Assembly (NCBI GenBank): GCA_035527975.1
Contig: DATKZM010000058.1
Coordinates: 1-64,000, forward strand
From: DATKZM01 sp035527975
GTDB lineage: Bacteria; Pseudomonadota; Alphaproteobacteria; JAPULJ01
Direction: 5' to 3'
DNA: 64,000 bases
Position numbers and translations under genes: made by a program. A model generated the notes under the pieces. The model made no database searches and had not been told where the DNA came from. It was given only the letters and a program-made list of their open reading frames with translations. This document shows positions 8,673 to 16,752 of the stretch, one piece after another. Positions within the stretch are counted from its first letter, which is position 1, and the number at the start of each line of letters is the position of its first letter.

Positions 8673-8719
8673 CGGCGTTTCGTTTTGTGCTCTTGCCGCA
8701 GAATCACAAGAATCACATG

Positions 8720-8834
8720 GAACCGTCATTTCGACCGCGGGAGCGGCAGCGACCGAGTGAAGAAATCTGACCAGATGTCATGCGTGTCGCAGCCAGATTT
8801 CTCCCTCGCTTACGCTCGCTCGAAATGACGGTTC
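8720..8834. repeat. Intergenic inverted repeat with 15-bp perfect ends
   Basis: GAACCGTCATTTCGA at 8720-8734 is matched by its exact reverse complement at 8820-8834. A second paired block (AAATCTG at 8763 and CAGATTT at 8794) lies inside. The unit fills the gap between the convergent marR and FAD-hydroxylase genes and would fold into a long hairpin. It resembles the palindromic intergenic repeats spread through many proteobacterial genomes and may double as a bidirectional terminator. Confidence 0.7.
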
Positions 8835-8852
8835 TAGCTGTTTGGGCTGACG

Positions 8853-10538
8853 CTACCGGCCGCCGCCGCCCGTAACCGTTTCGGCGAGCCCCACGAGATC
8901 GTCGGGCGGCGCATCGCCCCGCCAGACGACGTGCTGATCCGGTCCCACCAGGGCCAGATCGGCGCCATAGAGATCGCGCGCGCCGTCCACCGCCACCTCA
9001 AGCATCGTCATCGGCACGCCGGCCACAGCGAAGGCGTCCCCGATCCCTTTCGCCGCATCGGCGTCGCCTCCGCCGCCGCGGGGGTCTAAGCGCAGCAGCG
9101 TGAACTCCGCGCCCAGCCTGTCATAAAGCGCGAGCCCCGGCTCCAGCCATATGTGCGGCGCGCGATGCCCCGGCCGTGCGGTCGGCGCGTAACTGTTCGG
9201 CGGATCGGGCGGCGCGGCCGAGCCGTCGGGCACAATGATCGCCGAGCCCTCGTAGCGATAGCCCAGATGGATGCCGGGGATGAGGAACTCGCGCCGCGCA
9301 TGCTCCAGCAGATGCGCGCCGATGCGGGCACGCTCGGCCCGTCCCTCTTCGCTCTCAGTCTCGATCGCAGGGCTCGCCGGGGTGCGTCCCACCGAGTCGG
9401 CGAAGGCTTTGGAAAAAACAAGATTGCGGGCCGCGACCGGGCGGCGGTCGGCCTCGTAGCTGTCGAGCAGGCCGGACCCGCCCCAGCCCTTCGCGACCGC
9501 CGCAAGCTTCCAGCCCAGATTGACCGCGTCTTCCACGCCGGTGTTCATGCCAAGCCCACCGGTCGGTGTGAAGAGATGCGCGGCATCGCCGGCCAGGAAC
9601 ACCCGGTCCACGCGGTAACGCTGGGCCAGCAACCGGAAGCCCGCCGTCCAGGGCGTGGCGGAAATGATTTCGCGAACGACCGGCCCGCCCAGGGCCTGCT
9701 CGACCAGCGCCCGCACATCCGCTTGCGAAGGTGTTTCGCCCTCCTTCATGGCGATGTGGATGACGAACTCGTCGGCCCCGTCGATCGCAATCATCAACGT
9801 GCGGATCTCCGGGTTCACGGTCCAGAATTGCCACGAGCGTTCCGGCCACGGGCCGTCGTCGGAACGCCGGTCCAAACGGAGATGGACGGCGAGCATGGTG
9901 CCGCCCATCATCGGACGCTCAATCCCGGCGTCGCCCTCGTAGTCGATACCGAGCCCCTTGCGCACCCCACTCGACGGCCCGTCGCAGCCGACAAGCCAGT
10001 CGGCCTCGAGCGAGGCCTCTTTGCCGGTTTCAACCTCGACCGCATGCACGGTCACGCCGTCCGCCCGCGCCTCGAACCCATCAAGGCGCCAGCCGAAGCG
10101 CCGGTCGATCGCCGGGAAATCGGCCAGCCGCTCGAAAAGTACGCGCTCAAGAAAGATCTGCGAGCCACGATGGGCCGGTTCAGGCGAGGCCCAGGGCCCG
10201 CTGCCGATGGCGGTTTCGGCGACCGCGTCCCGCCAGCACGGCAGGCGCTGGCGCGCCAGCTCGTAGCCGTTGAGGCGCGTCACATAGGTCACGTCGGTCG
10301 GATGATCGGGCGGCAGCCCGGTGACCCGAAATCGCTCGGAAATGCCAAGCCGGCGCAGATGCTCCATCGAGCGCGGGCTGGTCGCGTTGGCCTTGGGTTG
10401 CGGCGACGGGCCGGGCCGGTCGTTCAGCAGCACGCAGGGCACGTCGCGCCGACCGAGCTCGAGCGCCAGCACCATGCCAACCGGCCCGCCCCCGGCGATG
10501 ATCACCGGCGCACCGTCAGGTCCGGCGGCATGCGTCAT
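8853..10538 (-). CDS. FAD-dependent aromatic hydroxylase (PheA/TfdB/MhpA type)
   Basis: 561 residues of a class A flavoprotein monooxygenase. The dinucleotide fold IIAGGGPVGMVLALELGRR is at residues 13-31, the DG motif is in VGCDGPSSGVRKGL, and the ribityl-binding GD motif is in FLAGDAAHLFTPTGGLGMN. The last 90 residues form the thioredoxin-like tail of phenol-hydroxylase relatives and include LALVGPDQHVVWRG. It uses NAD(P)H and O2 to hydroxylate a ring. Its ATG overlaps the stop of the upstream acyl-CoA ligase gene by four bases. A CoA-bound or free aromatic acid is the inferred substrate. Confidence 0.88.
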   Translation of the reverse strand: MTHAAGPDGAPVIIAGGGPVGMVLALELGRRDVPCVLLNDRPGPSPQPKANATSPRSMEHLRRLGISERFRVTGLPPDHPTDVTYVTRLNGYELARQRLPCWRDAVAETAIGSGPWASPEPAHRGSQIFLERVLFERLADFPAIDRRFGWRLDGFEARADGVTVHAVEVETGKEASLEADWLVGCDGPSSGVRKGLGIDYEGDAGIERPMMGGTMLAVHLRLDRRSDDGPWPERSWQFWTVNPEIRTLMIAIDGADEFVIHIAMKEGETPSQADVRALVEQALGGPVVREIISATPWTAGFRLLAQRYRVDRVFLAGDAAHLFTPTGGLGMNTGVEDAVNLGWKLAAVAKGWGGSGLLDSYEADRRPVAARNLVFSKAFADSVGRTPASPAIETESEEGRAERARIGAHLLEHARREFLIPGIHLGYRYEGSAIIVPDGSAAPPDPPNSYAPTARPGHRAPHIWLEPGLALYDRLGAEFTLLRLDPRGGGGDADAAKGIGDAFAVAGVPMTMLEVAVDGARDLYGADLALVGPDQHVVWRGDAPPDDLVGLAETVTGGGGR

Positions 10539-12175
10539 TCTGCGTTCGCCTGCTCGCGCAGCTCCACGCGCCGTATCTTGCCCGAGATCGTCTTGGGCAG
10601 CGCCTCCGGAAAAGCGATCTCGCGCGGATACTTGTAGGGCGCCGTGACCGACTTCACGAAGTCCTGCAGCTCCTTGACCAGTGTGTCGCCGGCCTCGTAA
10701 CCCTCGGCGAGCACGACGTAGGCTTTCACGATCTCGCCGCGCATCTCATCCCTCTTGCCGACGACGGCCGATTCTGCGACCGCCGGATGCTCGATCAGCG
10801 CGCTTTCGACCTCGAAGGGACTGATGCGGTAGCCGGCCGAGGAAATCAGATCGTCGTCGCGTCCGACGAACCAGATATAGCCGTCCGCGTCGCGGCTCGC
10901 CGTATCGCCGGTGTAGTACCAGCCATCGCGGAAGCATTTCGCATTGGCCTCGTCATCCTCGAAATAGCCTTCGAACAGCCCCGGCGGGCGCGGTTCGGTG
11001 AGGCGAATGGCGATGTGCCCCACCTCCTCTGCCGGCAGCACCGTGCCGCTGTCGCTCACGATCTCCACCGGCATGCCGGGCACGGGCTTGCCCATCGAGC
11101 CCGGCCGCACCTCCAGCCCCGGAACATTGGCGACCACATTGATGGTTTCGGTTTGGCCATAGCCGTCATGGACAGTTGTGCCTGTCGCCTTGCGCCAGGT
11201 CTTGATGACCTCCGGGTTGAGCGGCTCGCCGGCGCTGATGGAATGGCGCAGCGTGGAGACGTCGTAACCGCCGAGATCGAGCTGGGCGAAGGCGCGGTAA
11301 GCCGTCGGCGGCGCGCAGAAGGTCGTCACCTTGTGCTTGGCCAACAGCTTCAAATGCGCGTCGGCATCGAAGCCCGGCCCCGGATTATAGAGCAGCAGCG
11401 TCGCACCGATCTGCCACTGGCCGAAGATCATGCCCCAGGCGAATTTGGCCCATCCGGTATCGGAAATCGTCCAGTGCACGTCGTCTTCGCGCAAATCCTG
11501 CCAGTAGCGCGCGGTGATCGCATGGGCCAGCGCATAGTCGTGGCTCCGCGGCACCATCTTCGGGAACGCGGTCGTGCCCGACGTGAAGTAGGCCAGCATC
11601 ATCTCATCGGCCCGGGTGGCGGGGGCGTGCTCGCGCGGATAGTCGGCCGAAGCCTCGGCGCAGGCGCCCTCGAAATGCACCCAGCCCTCGCGCGCCGCGC
11701 CGATCAGGATCAGACGCTTCAAGGTGGGGCACTTGGCGCGCACCGCCTCGATCTTCTCCGCATGTTCGGCGGTGACGATGGCAATCGTCGCCCGCGACTT
11801 GTTGATACGGTACTCGATGTCCTTGGGCATCAGCAGGTTGGTGCCCGGCATCGCCACCACGCCGGCCTTGATGCAGCCGATGGTGGCCTCGTACCAGGCC
11901 GGCACGCGCGGGATCATCATGAAGGCGAAAGCGCCCCGCTCCGCGCCCAACTCCGTCAGCACATTGGCGAAACGCGCCGACGCGGCAGCCAAATCGGAGA
12001 AGCGGATCTCCCGCCCCTCGCCGGTATTCGCATCGTCATAGACAAGCGCCGTCTTGTCGGCCTCCGCCGCGCGCCTGTCGATCAGATGGAAGCCGAAATT
12101 GTAGTGCTCCGGCGCCGGCAATGCGAAGGACCCGGCCGCCAGGTCGTAATCGGGAAGATCAAGGAAGTCGGTCAT
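10535..12175 (-). CDS. Acyl-CoA synthetase, aromatic or medium-chain acid type
   Basis: 546-residue adenylate-forming enzyme. The phosphate loop AYFTSGTTAFPKMV lies near residue 195. HDGYGQTETINV is the adenine-binding motif. YTGDTASRDADGYIWFVGRD leads to the hinge, and SSAGYRISPFEVE and PKTISGKIRR hold the thioesterification loop and catalytic Lys. The overall pattern is that of ACSM/benzoate-CoA ligase relatives. It sits between a thioesterase gene (15-base gap) and an FAD hydroxylase gene (four-base overlap), so activation, hydroxylation and hydrolysis form one operon. The substrate is inferred as an aromatic acid; medium-chain acids remain possible. Confidence 0.87.
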   Translation of the reverse strand: MTDFLDLPDYDLAAGSFALPAPEHYNFGFHLIDRRAAEADKTALVYDDANTGEGREIRFSDLAAASARFANVLTELGAERGAFAFMMIPRVPAWYEATIGCIKAGVVAMPGTNLLMPKDIEYRINKSRATIAIVTAEHAEKIEAVRAKCPTLKRLILIGAAREGWVHFEGACAEASADYPREHAPATRADEMMLAYFTSGTTAFPKMVPRSHDYALAHAITARYWQDLREDDVHWTISDTGWAKFAWGMIFGQWQIGATLLLYNPGPGFDADAHLKLLAKHKVTTFCAPPTAYRAFAQLDLGGYDVSTLRHSISAGEPLNPEVIKTWRKATGTTVHDGYGQTETINVVANVPGLEVRPGSMGKPVPGMPVEIVSDSGTVLPAEEVGHIAIRLTEPRPPGLFEGYFEDDEANAKCFRDGWYYTGDTASRDADGYIWFVGRDDDLISSAGYRISPFEVESALIEHPAVAESAVVGKRDEMRGEIVKAYVVLAEGYEAGDTLVKELQDFVKSVTAPYKYPREIAFPEALPKTISGKIRRVELREQANAE

Positions 12176-12190
12176 TCTGCGCCCTCCTTC

Positions 12191-12625
12191 TCACGCCGCG
12201 TCCGGGTCGACCAGATGCGGTTCAACCGCGGGACGGAAGAACTCCGGCATCGGTGCGGGCTTTCGCGTCTCGGGATCGAAGAAGACCTCGACCGAAGTGT
12301 TGAAGGCGTGCAGCGCGCCATCGTCGGCGTCATACATGCGCGTCACATAGCCGACGCTCTTTTGTCCGAGATGGGTAAAGGCGCTGCGCAGGACCAGCAG
12401 CTGTCCGGCCAGCATCTCTTTGACGAAATCGTACTTGGTGCTGGCGACCACCGCGATCACGCCGTGCTCGCGCAACCGGCGCACGCCGACGCCGCGCAGC
12501 GTCCAAATCTGGAAACTCGCATCGTCGAAAAAGTTGACGTAGTTGCGCACGTTCAAATGCCCGAACTGGTCGCACAGCCAGGGGTGCACGACCCCGCGTC
12601 CGGTTTCCTCCCAATTTCCCGCCAA
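12191..12625 (-). CDS. Hot-dog acyl-CoA thioesterase, TTG start
   Basis: 144 residues. The motif VVHPWLCDQFGHLNVRNYVNFFDD near the N-terminus holds the catalytic-type Asp followed by GHLN, as in 4HBT and FadM thioesterases. The TTG at 12625 was chosen because an AGGGAGGAGG ribosome site (12631-12640) lies five bases upstream; an earlier in-frame TTG at 12649 would put that site inside the gene. First gene of the thioesterase/CoA-ligase/FAD-hydroxylase operon, where it would release the hydroxylated acid. Confidence 0.82.
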   Translation of the reverse strand: MAGNWEETGRGVVHPWLCDQFGHLNVRNYVNFFDDASFQIWTLRGVGVRRLREHGVIAVVASTKYDFVKEMLAGQLLVLRSAFTHLGQKSVGYVTRMYDADDGALHAFNTSVEVFFDPETRKPAPMPEFFRPAVEPHLVDPDAA

Positions 12626-12630
12626 TCCGT

Positions 12631-12640
12631 CCTCCTCCCT
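12631..12640 (-). promoter_or_regulatory. Strong ribosome-binding site that fixes the TTG start
   Basis: The minus strand reads AGGGAGGAGG, five bases before TTG 12625. It is complementary to the 16S 3' end and outweighs the upstream in-frame TTG at 12649. Confidence 0.6.
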
Positions 12641-12692
12641 TGCTTGCAATTTGGCTGCGCCAACCTTGACCGCCGGCCTGGCCGAATGCGAC

Positions 12693-12757
12693 CTAGTGTG
12701 ATGGTCCCGAACTTCATCGCACCAATGCGACGAAGTTCGGGGGCTGAGTCACACTAG
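12693..12757. repeat. 65-bp palindromic repeat, copy 1
   Basis: Starts CTAGTGTGATGG and ends TCACACTAG, with an internal near-palindrome around ACTTCATCGC and GCGACGAAGTTC. Copies of the same 65-bp length lie at 38288 and 56311. A second conserved block follows at 12771-12829 and is shared with copy 2. No coding capacity; it lies between divergent genes. Confidence 0.85.
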
Positions 12758-12770
12758 AAACATTATTTAG

Positions 12771-12829
12771 TGGCCTGCTGGTCCCGGAACTTCGTGGGAC
12801 GAATTTCCGGGGCAGGACACTATGGCCCA
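12771..12829. repeat. Repeat extension block, copy 1
   Basis: Begins TGGCCTGCTGGTCCCGGAAC and ends GGCAGGACACTATGGCCCA. It is nearly identical to 38367-38425 downstream of repeat copy 2. It contains a short GTCCC/GGGAC inverted repeat. It is absent after copy 3, which suggests a composite element with one shortened copy. Confidence 0.75.
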
Positions 12830-12840
12830 CTCTCAATAGC

Positions 12841-13698
12841 ATGATGTCTCGGGAAACGCCTTTGGCCAACCACACTGGCCTAATCGATGCCGCCGGCCGC
12901 GCCCACCCCCCCGCCGGGCCTGATGCGCGGATCGCCTGCTTCGTGCCATCGATCACCGAACTGGTGATCGACCTTGGCCTGGCGGACCGGCTTGTCGCGC
13001 GCACCCAGTACTGTATCCACCCGGCCGCCGACGTGGGCGACATCGCTGCCATCGGCGGCACCAAGAAGGTGAGCCTGCCCAAGGCGAAGGCGCTCAGGCC
13101 AACCCACGCGATCCTCAACATCGACGAGAACACCCGCGAGATGGACGCGGCCCTGCGCGAATTCGTGCCCAACGTCATCGTCACCCACCCGAACGCGCCC
13201 ACCGACGTGCCGGCGCTCATCCGTCTCATCGGCGGCATCTTCGGCCGTGCCGAGGCGGCGGAAGCGATGTGCAGGGCGTTCGAAGCGGCGCTCGAAAACC
13301 TGCGCAGCGGGGCGGCCGGGATTCCCGCGCGGCGCGTTTGCTACTTCTGCTGGAAGGATCCCTGGATGACGGTAAGCCGCGACACCTATATTTCGCGAAG
13401 CCTCGCGCTCATCAACTGGGAAACCGTTGGCCACCGCGACGACACCCGTTATCCCGAGATTACGGTCGACGAGGCGCTCATCGGCAACACCGACCTCTTT
13501 CTTTTCTCGTCAGAGCCTTATGCTTTCACCGCGCAACACGCGCACGGCTTCGCCGCGACGCACGACATACCCGCCTCTCGCTGCCTTGTGATCGACGGCG
13601 AGTACACTTCCTGGTATGGCAGCCGCGCCATCCCCGCGATGGCCTATCTCCGCGACTTCGCGCGCGCGCAGACCGATACGGAACAGCACCCCGGTTAA
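12841..13698 (+). CDS. Helical-backbone metal-receptor (BtuF-like) protein without signal peptide
   Basis: 285 residues of the class III periplasmic-binding fold: RIACFVPSITELVIDLGLAD opens the first lobe as in cobalamin and Fe(III)-siderophore receptors, and the C-terminal lobe ends SWYGSRAIPAMAYLRDFA. The N-terminus (MMSRETPLANHTGLIDAAG) is hydrophilic, with neither a Sec signal nor a lipobox, so the protein should stay in the cytosol. No BtuCD-type permease or ATPase lies nearby. An SDR gene follows after 29 bases. Its ligand is unknown; a cobalamin-related role is only an inference from the fold. Confidence 0.75.
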   Translation: MMSRETPLANHTGLIDAAGRAHPPAGPDARIACFVPSITELVIDLGLADRLVARTQYCIHPAADVGDIAAIGGTKKVSLPKAKALRPTHAILNIDENTREMDAALREFVPNVIVTHPNAPTDVPALIRLIGGIFGRAEAAEAMCRAFEAALENLRSGAAGIPARRVCYFCWKDPWMTVSRDTYISRSLALINWETVGHRDDTRYPEITVDEALIGNTDLFLFSSEPYAFTAQHAHGFAATHDIPASRCLVIDGEYTSWYGSRAIPAMAYLRDFARAQTDTEQHPG

Positions 13699-13727
13699 TC
13701 AGAAACGAACCACAACGGAGCCGACAC

Positions 13728-14543
13728 ATGGCACGAATGAAAGGCAAGCGCGCGGTCATCACCGGAGCGGCGAGCGGCATCGGGCGGGCGAGCGCCATCC
13801 TGTTCGCCAAGGAAGGGGCAAGCGTACTGATCGTCGACCGCGCCGAGGACGGGCTCGATGAGACGGCGGCGATTATCACCAAGGCCGGCGGCAACGTTCA
13901 TGCGATGGCGGCCGACATCTCAAAGGAGGCCGACAGCCAGGCCATCGTCACAAACTGCGTCGCCGCCTTCGGGGGGATCGATGCCTACTTTGCCAATGCC
14001 GGGGTCAGCGGCGAGCTGCTGCCGATCACCGAATACACCGTTGAGATGATCGAGCGCGTGCTCGCGGTGAACCTGATCGGCCCGCTGCTGGCGGTGAAAC
14101 ACGCCGCCCCGCCGATGGTGGCAGCCGGAAGCGGCGCCATCGTGATGACGGCCTCGGTCGCGGGGATCGCCGGCAATGCCGGACCGGTGGTCTACAGCGC
14201 CACCAAGGCCGGCGTGATCAACCTCGCCAAATCGGCCGCCTCGGAGTTGATCGGCACCGGCGTGCGGGTGAACGCGATCTGCCCCGGGTTGATCGAGACC
14301 GGAATGACCCGCTTCGTCTTCGAGCGGGCCCGCGAGAAAGGCACGGAAAACAAGATCGGTCAGCTCAATCCGCTGCAGCGCAACGGCGTGCCGGAGGAGA
14401 TGGCCAACGTTGCCCTGTTCCTGGCTAGCGACGATGCCTCATACGTCAACGGCCATGCGCTGATCGCCGATGGCGGGCTCTCGGCGAGCCTACCCTTCGC
14501 GTCAGGAGCGGTCATGCGGGCGGGCGCCCCAAGAGCCGAATGA
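13728..14543 (+). CDS. Short-chain dehydrogenase/reductase
   Basis: 271 residues of a classical SDR. The NAD(P)-binding motif TGAASGIGR is near the start. VDRAEDG after the second strand includes an Asp favouring NAD. ANAG follows, then the active-site Ser in VMTASVAGIAG and the YSATK catalytic pair. The PGLIETGMTRF substrate region and ADGGLS end the domain. ATG 13728 fits the family N-terminus; the open frame extends far upstream only within the previous gene. It lies 29 bases after the metal-receptor gene and may be co-transcribed. Substrate unknown. Confidence 0.9.
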   Translation: MARMKGKRAVITGAASGIGRASAILFAKEGASVLIVDRAEDGLDETAAIITKAGGNVHAMAADISKEADSQAIVTNCVAAFGGIDAYFANAGVSGELLPITEYTVEMIERVLAVNLIGPLLAVKHAAPPMVAAGSGAIVMTASVAGIAGNAGPVVYSATKAGVINLAKSAASELIGTGVRVNAICPGLIETGMTRFVFERAREKGTENKIGQLNPLQRNGVPEEMANVALFLASDDASYVNGHALIADGGLSASLPFASGAVMRAGAPRAE

Positions 14544-14570
14544 GCCGGTCAAGGTCCACGCCCGTCGGCG

Positions 14571-14948
14571 TCAGGCCGGCTTCAACAGTTTGACCTGCCG
14601 CACCGCTTCCAACAGCGCCTCTGCCTTGAAAGGCTTCTTCAGCGTGCAATCGGCGCCGAGCCTGCCGGCGAGCTCGAGATAGCCGCCGCGCGTCTCGCCG
14701 TGATGCCCTGACATGACAATGATTGCCGGCCTGTCGGGTTTGGCCGCGAGCGAGCGAACCAGCTCCATGCCGTCGGTGTCCGGCATCACCAGGTCGGTGA
14801 CCAGCAGATCGATGGCCTGATCGCGCAGGATCGGGATCGCGTGGCGGCCGTCGCTCGCTTCGATAACGTTGTAGCCGGCGTCACTCAGCACCAACGCGAC
14901 ACTCGCTCGCAAGTCCTGATCGTCGTCGACAACGAGTATAGCCCCCAT
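14571..14948 (-). CDS. Single-domain CheY-like response regulator
   Basis: 125 residues, one receiver domain and nothing else. VVDDDQDLR supplies the acidic pair, LLVTDLVMPDTDGMEL the phospho-acceptor Asp, VMSGHHGET the Ser switch and LKKPFKAEALL the Lys. Such stand-alone receivers act in phosphorelays or bind partner proteins. It is convergent with the SDR gene and has no kinase nearby, so the partner is unknown. Confidence 0.9.
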   Translation of the reverse strand: MGAILVVDDDQDLRASVALVLSDAGYNVIEASDGRHAIPILRDQAIDLLVTDLVMPDTDGMELVRSLAAKPDRPAIIVMSGHHGETRGGYLELAGRLGADCTLKKPFKAEALLEAVRQVKLLKPA

Positions 14949-15063
14949 GGTACCGACTATCGGTGGAGGTCTGTTCGGCGGTCAAGTGCCGCGGCGAGGC
15001 GCGTCAATCAAAAGCGTGTGATCGCCGCGCGAGCCTGGAGCTGCCGGTTGTCGGCGGCCTTGC

Positions 15064-15927
15064 TCACACGAAACGGAAACCGAACGCCGCGCCGTCCTCC
15101 ACGACCCGGCCCATCGACGGCGACGGGAAATGCGCGGTCAGGACGAGCCGATCGCGCGCACAGCAATCCTCCAGAAAGGCGCGGCGCGTGCGGTTGGCCT
15201 GTTCGGGATCGTAGTCGATGTGGTAACGCCAGTCGGGATGCGCGCATTGGATCGGCGCGTGGATGAGATCGCCGGACATCACAGCACCCTGCCCCGTCCC
15301 GGCAAGGCCGACCGCGACATGGCCGGGCGTATGCCCCGGCGTCGGCTCCAGCCAGACCTGGTCGTCGAGCGCGTGATCGCTCTCCACCAGCAGCGCCTGG
15401 CCGGCCGCGATCACCGGCGAGATGCTTTCCTCCCATTGCGGCGCTGCCGTGGCTTCGGCGGCAGCAATCTCGCCTTTGGTCATCACGTATTTGGCGTTTG
15501 GAAAGGTCGGCACCCAGCGGCCGTCCACGCGCTGGGTATTCCAGCCGCAATGATCGGAATGCAGATGGGTGCACATCACGAAGTCGATCTCTTCGGGCCG
15601 CGCGCCGGCGGCGGCGAGCCGGTCGAGCCAGCTCCGATCGGAACGCATGTTCCAACGATCGAGGAATTTCGAGGCCTTGTCGCAACCGACGCAGGTGTCG
15701 ATCAGGATCGTGTGATGCGCCGTGCGCACGAGATAGGACTGCACGGCGATGATAAGCCGCCCGGTCTCCGGCTCGATCGCCCAGGGCTCAAGCGCGGCGC
15801 GGTGCGGCTCGATATCCTCGTCGGTTACTCCGGTGAAAAGCTCAGGCGCGGTGCGAAATGGAAATTCCATTTCCACGACGCGGTCGATGGTGATGCCACC
15901 GAGGTCGATGGTCGCCGTTTCCTGCAT
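15064..15927 (-). CDS. MBL-fold metallo-hydrolase
   Basis: 287 residues with the metallo-beta-lactamase zinc motif THLHSDHCGWN near residue 130, a further His in PTPGHTPGHVAVG, and SGDLIHAPIQ supplying the bridging Asp. Closest in layout to quorum-quenching-lactonase-like and other MBL hydrolases. ATG 15927 has an AAGGGA site seven bases upstream; an earlier ATG at 15987 would overlap the neighbouring GST gene. Last gene of an operon with fadH-like and GST-like genes. Substrate unknown. Confidence 0.83.
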   Translation of the reverse strand: MQETATIDLGGITIDRVVEMEFPFRTAPELFTGVTDEDIEPHRAALEPWAIEPETGRLIIAVQSYLVRTAHHTILIDTCVGCDKASKFLDRWNMRSDRSWLDRLAAAGARPEEIDFVMCTHLHSDHCGWNTQRVDGRWVPTFPNAKYVMTKGEIAAAEATAAPQWEESISPVIAAGQALLVESDHALDDQVWLEPTPGHTPGHVAVGLAGTGQGAVMSGDLIHAPIQCAHPDWRYHIDYDPEQANRTRRAFLEDCCARDRLVLTAHFPSPSMGRVVEDGAAFGFRFV

Positions 15928-15962
15928 GAGTTCCCTTTGAACATCAACGGAGAAATACCGGT

Positions 15963-16727
15963 CTATGGCACGCCAAGTCCGGCCCACAGGACACGGCCCT
16001 CAGCGATCTCCTTCATGAACCATTCGTGATGGCCGCGCGCCAGGATCCACTCGATCCGGTCACCGCGCCAGAAGATCCGCTCGATCTCGATCCCCGAACT
16101 TGCCAGGTTCTGCACGTATTTGCGTGTGCGATCGAGGTCGGCCTTGCAAACATCGAGGCCGCACAATCGCTTGTACCATGCTGTCACGCGCGAGAATCGG
16201 TCGGCGTCGATGGGCACGTCTACCGCCCGGCAAGCCGAGATATGTGGCAATAGCGCAAGGTCGGCAATGCCGAGCGTGCCGCATACATAGTCGTTGCCTT
16301 CAAGGTCGCGCTCCAGGGCGGCGAAGACCTCGTTCATGTCTTCGCGCGCCGCATCGAGCAATCCCACCGGCATCACGTCGGGCCGCTTGGCCCAGAGCCA
16401 GTAGGAAATATCGATCAGGATGGGATCGATCGTCGAATCGGCGCAGCGTTCCCAGGCCCGGGCGCGGACATGCATTTTCGGATCGGCTGGATAGACCGGC
16501 GGTTCGGGATATTGCCGGTCGAGATAGGCGACGATGTCGGCTGAATTGACGACCTTGATATCGCCGTCGACCAGCACCGGCACCTCGGCTCGCCCGTTGG
16601 CCGCAACCAGTTCCGCGTGACCGGCAGGCACCAGGCCATCGACGGTCTCGTAGTCGAGGCCCTTGAAGTCCAGCACCATCCGGACCTTGCGGGCAAACGG
16701 GCTGAACCCGTTGTCATACAGCTTCAT
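15963..16727 (-). CDS. Glutathione S-transferase-like protein
   Basis: 254 residues from ATG 16727. The N-terminal thioredoxin-like domain starts MKLYDNGFSPFARKVRMVL with Ser/Phe at the usual catalytic position, then VPVLVDGDIKVVNSADIVAY carries the cis-Pro and glutathione-binding Asn-Ser. The helical C-terminal domain includes GTLGIADLALLPHIS. The tail of about 40 residues after the GST core (IERIFWRGDRIEWILARGHH) is unusual. The gene lies between the fadH-like and MBL genes, with 25- and 35-base gaps, so one operon is likely. A role in detoxifying or isomerising an enoyl or quinone intermediate is only inferred. Confidence 0.82.
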   Translation of the reverse strand: MKLYDNGFSPFARKVRMVLDFKGLDYETVDGLVPAGHAELVAANGRAEVPVLVDGDIKVVNSADIVAYLDRQYPEPPVYPADPKMHVRARAWERCADSTIDPILIDISYWLWAKRPDVMPVGLLDAAREDMNEVFAALERDLEGNDYVCGTLGIADLALLPHISACRAVDVPIDADRFSRVTAWYKRLCGLDVCKADLDRTRKYVQNLASSGIEIERIFWRGDRIEWILARGHHEWFMKEIAEGRVLWAGLGVP

Positions 16728-16752
16728 TTCGGCATCTCCTCGTGACCCCGGA

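Noticed and set aside
10787..12757. Plus-strand open frame of 656 codons
   Set aside because: Antisense to the CoA ligase and thioesterase genes; lacks any family features.
12841..13698. Cobalamin riboswitch expected before a BtuF-like gene
   Set aside because: The 200-base leader is occupied by the dispersed repeat and shows no B12-box-like conserved core.
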